Source: an uncultured Acetatifactor sp. (GTDB lineage: Bacteria; Bacillota; Clostridia; Lachnospirales; Lachnospiraceae). From it: a stretch of DNA of 64,000 nt. Positions 58,521 through 64,000 of this stretch are shown piece by piece (within the stretch, counting starts at the first letter, position 1; each line of letters starts with the position of its first letter). A program made the position numbers and the translations under genes. The stretch is taken from assembly GCA_910586835.1 (NCBI GenBank), contig CAJUJU010000011.1:8086-72085 (forward strand). The letters run 5' to 3'. The notes below the pieces were generated by a model that was not told where the DNA came from, did no database searches, and worked only from the letters and a program-made list of their open reading frames with translations.

Positions 58521-59852
58521 TCAGCGCTCTCCCAAAACGGCCTTTACAAAATCATATCCGCTTGATTTTACAATATTCACCGGGACTTGTAAAGCCCCCT
58601 CCAGGTCTCCTGTGCGCAGATCGTCCAGAAACACGTCCTCCCCGCTGCGCAGCATGTTTTCAGGCAGAAGCAGTCTTTCTCCCAGCTGCCGTCCCGCAAG
58701 CTGATTTTTGACGTCCTGTCCGGTCAGCAGACCGGAGACGGTAATCCGCTCCCCAAAGAAATCATTCGTAATGGCATATACCTGTATTTTAACTTTCGGA
58801 TATGCCTCCGTCACAGCGTCCGCCATGCGCCGGATAAAGGGATACATCAGCTGCCCCGTGGCTATGGACAGCTCCCCGGCTCTCTTTTCACAGGGGAATC
58901 CGTCCTTTTTCCGCCGCTCTTCCATGGCGGCCTGAAATTCATTCAGCAATAACCGCACCATACCCACGCCGTTCTCCAGCTGCAGATAGCCGTCATAACG
59001 CTCTTCCTCCGGCAGCTCCCTGCCCGCCAGGATGTACCACTCGTCGCTGGCGTGGATAAAATGTGTACCGTACTTCCGAAAACACTCCCGCTGGCAGCTC
59101 TCTATGGCATCTATGACTTCCTCCGCATCCGCCCGGGTAAAGGGCTCCAGAGGATACAGACCCTCTCGGTATTTTGTCAGCCCCACCGGCACCACGGAAA
59201 CGCTCTCCAGATTGGGAAGATACCTGGTCAGCTGCTCCATGCTGTATAAAAGCTCGTCGCCGTCGTTTACCCCCTTGCAGAGCACGATCTGCCCGTTCAT
59301 GCGAATGCCTGCCTCCATCAGCCGGTCTGCCTTTTTCAGGGCTTCCCCCGCAAAACGGTTGTTCAGCATCCTGCATCGCAGCCCGGGGTTCATGGTGTGA
59401 AAGGAAATGTTGATGGGAGACAGATGATAACGGCAGATCCTGTCAATGTCGTGGTCGGACATATTGGTCAGCGTCACATAATTTCCCTGCAGAAAGGAAA
59501 GCCTGGAATCGTCGTCCTTGAAATACAACGTCTCCCGCATGCCGGGCGGCATCTGGTCGATGAAGCAGAAAATGCATTTGTTGCAGCAGTGTCTGTACTC
59601 ATCCATCAGCCCGCTGCCAAACTCGATCCCCAGATCCTCATCCGCCTCCTTGTCCACCTCCAGAAGCCATTGCTCGCCGTCCTGTTTCTCCACCAGAACC
59701 TCCACATAAGTATCCTGCACCAGGAACTGGTAATCAAAAATATCCTCTATCTCCGTATTGTTTATGGAGAGAATCCTGTCCCCTGCCTTTATCTCCAGTT
59801 CCTCCGCGATGCTGCTGGGAAGAACCCTCTTTACAACATGTGCTTTCTGCAT
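58521..59852 (-). CDS. PDZ/radical-SAM protein, DUF512 family
   Basis: A 443-residue protein. The N-terminal PDZ-like segment (SIAEELEIKAGDRILSINN) is followed by a radical-SAM-like domain with CNKCIFCFIDQMPPGMRETL (three cysteines, C-x2-C-x2-C) and a C-terminal DUF512 region. The family is usually next to der in clostridia, as here, and its role is not known. Start chosen at 59852 (AAAGGG 8 bases upstream) rather than GTG 59870. Confidence 0.9.
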   Translation of the reverse strand: MQKAHVVKRVLPSSIAEELEIKAGDRILSINNTEIEDIFDYQFLVQDTYVEVLVEKQDGEQWLLEVDKEADEDLGIEFGSGLMDEYRHCCNKCIFCFIDQMPPGMRETLYFKDDDSRLSFLQGNYVTLTNMSDHDIDRICRYHLSPINISFHTMNPGLRCRMLNNRFAGEALKKADRLMEAGIRMNGQIVLCKGVNDGDELLYSMEQLTRYLPNLESVSVVPVGLTKYREGLYPLEPFTRADAEEVIDAIESCQRECFRKYGTHFIHASDEWYILAGRELPEEERYDGYLQLENGVGMVRLLLNEFQAAMEERRKKDGFPCEKRAGELSIATGQLMYPFIRRMADAVTEAYPKVKIQVYAITNDFFGERITVSGLLTGQDVKNQLAGRQLGERLLLPENMLRSGEDVFLDDLRTGDLEGALQVPVNIVKSSGYDFVKAVLGER

Positions 59853-59893
59853 AACCCGACCCTTTCTCACCCTTTTATATTACTAGAAAAATC

Positions 59894-59922
59894 TTGACGT
59901 GTCACTAGCATAATGTTATAAA
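59894..59922 (+). promoter_or_regulatory. Promoter of prs
   Basis: TTGACG (59894-59899), 17-bp spacer, TATAAA (59917-59922). Confidence 0.8.
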
Positions 59923-59961
59923 TTAATTGTCGGTCAACGAATATTTAACAGGAGAAAAAAC

Positions 59962-61161
59962 ATGCCCAATTTACGCGAACTGGAAAATGCCATGCCCGTG
60001 GCGCCGCTGAAGCTGATCGCTCTTCCCTCCGCGGAGAAAATGGCCCGTCGAATCAACAATCATCTGGTAGAATTCAGAAAAAGCATCCACAATGACAAGG
60101 TTAAAAACGACCCTGCCTTTCAGGGATACAGTGAAAAGGATTATCTCGTCCCCGTAGCAGCGCCGCGCTTCGGCACAGGCGAGGCCAAGGCCATTTTCAG
60201 CGAAAGCATCCGGGGCAAGGATCTCTTTTTGCTGGTGGACGTATGCAACCACAGCATCACCTACAAAATGAACGGTTATGTCAATCACATGTCTCCTGAC
60301 GATCACTATCAGGACTTAAAACGCGTCATTGCCGCCTGCAACGGAAAAGCGCACCGGATCAACGTCATCATGCCCTTTCTCTACGAGGGACGGCAGCACA
60401 AGCGAAACGGAAGGGAATCCCTGGACTGTGCCTATGCCCTCCGGGAGCTGAGCGCCATGGGAATCAGCAACTTTATCACCTTTGACGCCCATGACCCCAG
60501 GGTGCAGAACGCCATTCCCCTGAGTGACTTCGACAATTTCACCACACCCTATAATTTTATCAAGGCACTGCTGAACGCGGAGGATGATCTGATTGTGGAC
60601 AAGGATCATTTGATCGTCATCAGCCCGGACGAGGGGGCTCTCGACCGCGCCATTTATTTTGCCACGGTTCTCGGTGTGGATACCGGCATGTTCTACAAGC
60701 GCAGAGATTACTCCACCATCGTCGGCGGCAAGAATCCCATCGTCGCCCATGAATTCCTGGGCGACAATATAGACGGCAAGGATATCGTCATCATCGACGA
60801 TATGATCTCCTCCGGGGGAAGTATGATTGACACCGCAAAACAGCTCAAGAAAATGAACGCCCGAAGAGTATTCATCTGCTGCACCTTCGGTCTTTTTACC
60901 GACGGCCTGAAGGCCTTCGACGAGGCATACGAACAGGGCTATTTTGACAAGGTGGTGACCACGGATCTGACCTGGCTTCCTCCTGAGATCTATACCAGAC
61001 CCTATTTCATCGAGGCGGATATGAGCAAATTCATCGCCTCCCTGATCGACTTCATGAATCACGACGTATCCCTGGCCAACACCATGGCCCCCACGGAAAA
61101 AATACACGGTGTCCTGGACGCCTACAACAGCCGCAGAAACGTGGAGATAAACATGGACTGA
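59962..61161 (+). CDS. prs: Ribose-phosphate pyrophosphokinase
   Basis: A 399-residue PRPP synthetase; it makes PRPP from ribose-5-phosphate and ATP for nucleotide, histidine and tryptophan synthesis. PRPP-binding loop: DIVIIDDMISSGGSMIDTAK; other signatures are NVIMPFLYEGRQHKRNGRES and TFDAHDPRVQNAI. It is longer than the classic 310-residue enzyme, with N-terminal and internal additions, as in the long clostridial form. Ribosome binding site AGGAG about 8 bases before the ATG. Confidence 0.93.
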   Translation: MPNLRELENAMPVAPLKLIALPSAEKMARRINNHLVEFRKSIHNDKVKNDPAFQGYSEKDYLVPVAAPRFGTGEAKAIFSESIRGKDLFLLVDVCNHSITYKMNGYVNHMSPDDHYQDLKRVIAACNGKAHRINVIMPFLYEGRQHKRNGRESLDCAYALRELSAMGISNFITFDAHDPRVQNAIPLSDFDNFTTPYNFIKALLNAEDDLIVDKDHLIVISPDEGALDRAIYFATVLGVDTGMFYKRRDYSTIVGGKNPIVAHEFLGDNIDGKDIVIIDDMISSGGSMIDTAKQLKKMNARRVFICCTFGLFTDGLKAFDEAYEQGYFDKVVTTDLTWLPPEIYTRPYFIEADMSKFIASLIDFMNHDVSLANTMAPTEKIHGVLDAYNSRRNVEINMD

Positions 61162-61186
61162 GCGCCCACTGCCCGGCGTACGGAAT

Positions 61187-63931
61187 CTATTCCGGGATGT
61201 ACTCCTCCTGGTCAGATTCCGCGTACTCCGGGAAACTCAGCGTCACTTTAAACAGATCCCCGTCCAGATAAATCTCAAACTCTCCGCCCTGCACCCGGGT
61301 CAGGCTCTGGGCGATGGAAAGACCAAGCCCGCTCCCCTCCGTGCTCCGCGCGGAATCGCCGCGGATGAAGCGCTCCGTCAGCTCCTCCGGACGTATATTC
61401 ATCTGCTGCTTGGAGATATTCTTGACAGATGCTCTGACTCTGCCGTTTTCTACTTCCATGTCAAAATAAACTCTGGTGTTCTCCATGGCATATTTACAGA
61501 TATTGTTCAGCAGATTTTCCACCACACGCCACATGCGGCGGCTGTCCGCAAAAATGCAGGCCGCAATATCATCCGTCTCAAACACCACCTGCAGACCTCT
61601 CTCCTCCAGTCTCTCGGAAAACTCCCCGATCCCCTGATTGATCAGTTCCGTCAGATTCAGTTTCTCCCGGTTCAGCACAATATTTCCGGAGGATATTTTG
61701 GACGCCTCCACCAGATCGTCCGTCAGCTGTTTCAGACGCTGTGCTTTGTTATCCAGAATGTCAATATAATTTTTCGCCGGTTCCTGCTCTATCTTCAGCC
61801 TTTTTAACAGATCCACATAATTGATGATGGACGTCAGGGGCGTCTTGATGTCATGAGAGACATTGGTGATCAGATCCGTCTTCATCTGCTCGTCCTTCAT
61901 GCTGGTTTTCACCGCCTTGCGGATACCCTCTCCGATGTTGTTCACCGCATCCGCAAGCTCTTTGTTGGAACCGTGCAGGCTCCCCGCCTCCAACTTGTAG
62001 TCCACCTCTCCGCCGCGGATCCGGTTGATGCCCTCTACGATCTCATTCTGCTCGCCGCCCCGCCGGAAGATAACCACGCCGATAATACTGTCAAAGGTCA
62101 CGATACCCACCAGAATCGCCGCTGCAATCCACTGCTGCTCCCGATACCGGTACGCCGCCACCACACCCGCCAGGTTTACAAACAAAAACAGGTTATAGGG
62201 CAGCAGCACGCTGGTCACGGTATTTTTATGCCGGAAAATGAATCTGACCGCCCTTGCGATACCCGTGCCGATACGGTAAAGAAGACTGCCCGTCCAAAGA
62301 TTTCTGGCCTGGGTACGGCGCACCAGACTGTACCACACAATCCCGGCACAAAGACTCAGATAAATGCCATACAGCGCAAAAATCCCATAGCGATATACCC
62401 AGGTAAGCCGAAATCCCATCAGCTCGGGAACCGCCACTCCTGCGCTCTCCGCTATGCCCAGCAGAATCCGATAGCCATATACTCCGCCGCAGACAAAGGC
62501 TCCCGCCAACAGCATAAGCGCCTCGGTCCAAAGGTGGTCAAAGGGACTTAAATGCCTTGTTTCCACACCGTCCCTTTCCACGGCCATCCCTGCGGTAACC
62601 GTCAGATAAATCCCGATTGCCAGCCACACTACGCCAAGAAAGGCAATCAATGCCAGAAGTCTTCCCGCGTTGGGAACGATTCTCTGATAAAGCGCGTTGG
62701 CATTATAAAAAGTGTCTCCCTCCACGGAATACCCGGTATCCACTCCGAGCCAGATATGAGTCGTGTCAGAGTAGACATAATCATAGGTGCTGATATAGCC
62801 GAAAATCTCCTCCTCGCTCAGAATGGTGTTTCCCATAAACACCAGACTGTCCGGATAATAGATCAGATACCTGCGGTATTCGGAAAAAAATTCCGTTACC
62901 GCCTCATCCGGAGCATCCTTCAGCGCGGAGACGTTGGTATAGGTATGCATACCGTCCTCCGTCATCATACGCACCATATATTTTGCGTTGCTCTTATCTT
63001 CCTGATACGCCTCATTACAGATCTGGTAGCGCTGGAAATTTATGGCAAGACTTTCAATCGTCGCTGCCGCATTGCTCTGAAGCCGCAGATAATCCACCCA
63101 GTTATCCGCATAGCGGATCAGCTGCTTCTCCCCGTCAACCGTGGCATAGCGGCAGTTCAGCAGCGGAAACATGACCTGGCTTCTGCCGTCCTCATGGGAC
63201 ACCTCGATGCCGCTTAAATTCTGTGACATAATGTAGGCAAACACCATGTCCTCCAGCTGTTGTATGTCAAACCCCCGCTCCGACATCCGTTCCTGCATCT
63301 TTTCCCAGATCACGGTTATCTCTTCAAGGCTCTTCCCGTAGTAAGCAGCTTCCGCACCCTCCGGCACATCTCCCTGTTCGTCCACCGGAAACTGTCCCGT
63401 GGGAAGCGAATCCTCCCCCACTCTGTAAAAACCGTCAAAGCACAGCTGACCATACTCGTCCAGCGTAAAATTTTCCGGAAAAATCACCTGGCCAAAGTAA
63501 TTGATAAACTCTGTCATGCTCATAATCCGGTTGGTATATTCTATTCCGTATTTTCCCCACTTGATCAGATCGTCCAGCTCATAGACCGCAGTGACAAGAC
63601 AGCCGTTATCCACGCCTGTCTTCCGGGCATATTCCGTCACGTCGATCTTCTTCGCGGGAGAAAACACACCGTCGGTCTCCAGCTGATCCTTTATCATTAC
63701 CAGCTGCGTGATATCCGAAACGGCGTTTCGAAACAGGTCGTGATAAACCGAGGATTCCTCAAATTCCACTCCGCTGTCCGCCGGAAAAATCTTGTAGACC
63801 CGGGATCCGTCGATGGACTCTACCTCAATATAGGAATTCAGAAGCAGTCCCGCAACCGCCAGCAATATCCCTGCCGCCACCAGATGCTGTACAAAACCGG
63901 CAAGAAACCTTTTCCATTTCCGCTTTTTCAT
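61187..63931 (-). CDS. Membrane sensor histidine kinase
   Basis: A 914-residue histidine kinase. One N-terminal helix (residues 9-30) precedes a large extracellular region to about residue 440, then about six membrane helices, a HAMP-like segment (ITRIRGG-type, about 645) and the kinase: His693 in NVSHDIKTPLTS, N box VVENLLNNICKYA, and GSGLGLSIAQS. The G1 box is replaced by SVKNIS, as in several clostridial VanS-like kinases. The response regulator tail lies 12 bases upstream, so the pair is an operon. The signal is unknown. Confidence 0.9.
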   Translation of the reverse strand: MKKRKWKRFLAGFVQHLVAAGILLAVAGLLLNSYIEVESIDGSRVYKIFPADSGVEFEESSVYHDLFRNAVSDITQLVMIKDQLETDGVFSPAKKIDVTEYARKTGVDNGCLVTAVYELDDLIKWGKYGIEYTNRIMSMTEFINYFGQVIFPENFTLDEYGQLCFDGFYRVGEDSLPTGQFPVDEQGDVPEGAEAAYYGKSLEEITVIWEKMQERMSERGFDIQQLEDMVFAYIMSQNLSGIEVSHEDGRSQVMFPLLNCRYATVDGEKQLIRYADNWVDYLRLQSNAAATIESLAINFQRYQICNEAYQEDKSNAKYMVRMMTEDGMHTYTNVSALKDAPDEAVTEFFSEYRRYLIYYPDSLVFMGNTILSEEEIFGYISTYDYVYSDTTHIWLGVDTGYSVEGDTFYNANALYQRIVPNAGRLLALIAFLGVVWLAIGIYLTVTAGMAVERDGVETRHLSPFDHLWTEALMLLAGAFVCGGVYGYRILLGIAESAGVAVPELMGFRLTWVYRYGIFALYGIYLSLCAGIVWYSLVRRTQARNLWTGSLLYRIGTGIARAVRFIFRHKNTVTSVLLPYNLFLFVNLAGVVAAYRYREQQWIAAAILVGIVTFDSIIGVVIFRRGGEQNEIVEGINRIRGGEVDYKLEAGSLHGSNKELADAVNNIGEGIRKAVKTSMKDEQMKTDLITNVSHDIKTPLTSIINYVDLLKRLKIEQEPAKNYIDILDNKAQRLKQLTDDLVEASKISSGNIVLNREKLNLTELINQGIGEFSERLEERGLQVVFETDDIAACIFADSRRMWRVVENLLNNICKYAMENTRVYFDMEVENGRVRASVKNISKQQMNIRPEELTERFIRGDSARSTEGSGLGLSIAQSLTRVQGGEFEIYLDGDLFKVTLSFPEYAESDQEEYIPE

Positions 63932-63943
63932 GGCTCCTCATTT

Positions 63944-64000
63944 CTATTGCTTCTCAATCTTATATCCAACTCCCCACACCACCTTCAGATATCTGGGCTC
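63944..64000 (-). CDS. OmpR-type response regulator (partial, C-terminus)
   Basis: The last 18 codons of a gene entering from the right edge, EPRYLKVVWGVGYKIEKQ, match the wing and final strand of an OmpR/PhoB DNA-binding domain. It precedes the sensor kinase by 12 bases and is its probable partner. Confidence 0.85.
   Translation of the reverse strand, partial: EPRYLKVVWGVGYKIEKQ

Overview
The window is about 64 kb of a Gram-positive, endospore-forming Firmicute, most likely a Lachnospiraceae (Clostridium cluster XIVa) gut bacterium. The evidence is spoIVA, a T-box leader before tyrS, strong AGGAGG-type ribosome binding sites, the der-plsY-gpsA cluster, two-component genes of clostridial type and a large carbohydrate ABC/AraC locus. 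GC content is moderately high, except for an AT-richer patch at about 19.5-21.9 kb. Most genes lie on the minus strand, so operons read from high to low coordinate. I found no rRNA, tRNA, CRISPR array, insertion sequence or prophage.

Layout. 1-2.4 kb: the edge of a WYL regulator with a 45-residue membrane protein in front of it, then a membrane-anchored MutS-like ATPase. 2.5-6.5 kb: a nucleoside salvage operon (purine nucleoside phosphorylase, cytidine deaminase, amidohydrolase, NCS2 purine permease) with a clear promoter. 6.7-10 kb: spoIVA and a plus-strand GtrII-like membrane glucosyltransferase. 10.4-17.6 kb: a small secreted peptide gene convergent with an RRNPP/PlcR-type regulator, downstream of an alpha-galactoside operon (GH36, GPH symporter, GH13). 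17.7-19.4 kb: tyrS with its T-box leader. 19.6-21.7 kb: the AT-richer patch (YwqG-like, ASCH/PUA-like, AraC-GyrI).

21.9-48.4 kb is one sugar-handling region. A minus-strand run of 13 genes (about 48.2 to 25.3 kb) encodes a short Gfo/Idh/MocA-like protein, an AraC regulator, three large exported carbohydrate-binding or carbohydrate-processing proteins, two solute-binding lipoproteins (one fused to a large N-terminal region), two pairs of ABC permeases, an NHL-TPR-YIP1 membrane protein and a DUF5696-like protein, but no ABC ATPase. A 37-bp promoter module in front of this run recurs with 33 of 37 identities in front of a separate Gfo/Idh/MocA gene at 22.98 kb. That gene is divergent from a sugar isomerase and another oxidoreductase. 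The two units are therefore probably one regulon.

48.5-64 kb: a VWA protein with a MoxR ATPase, a repeat-rich coiled-coil protein, metF, an ECF sigma factor with a very long C-terminal extension, a kinase-fold protein, gpsA-plsY-der, a PDZ/radical-SAM DUF512 protein, prs, and a sensor kinase with the tail of its response regulator at the right edge.

The two candidates for an undescribed system are the PapR-like peptide/RRNPP regulator pair at 10.4-11.6 kb and the two-site regulon built around the 23-kb glycan locus.
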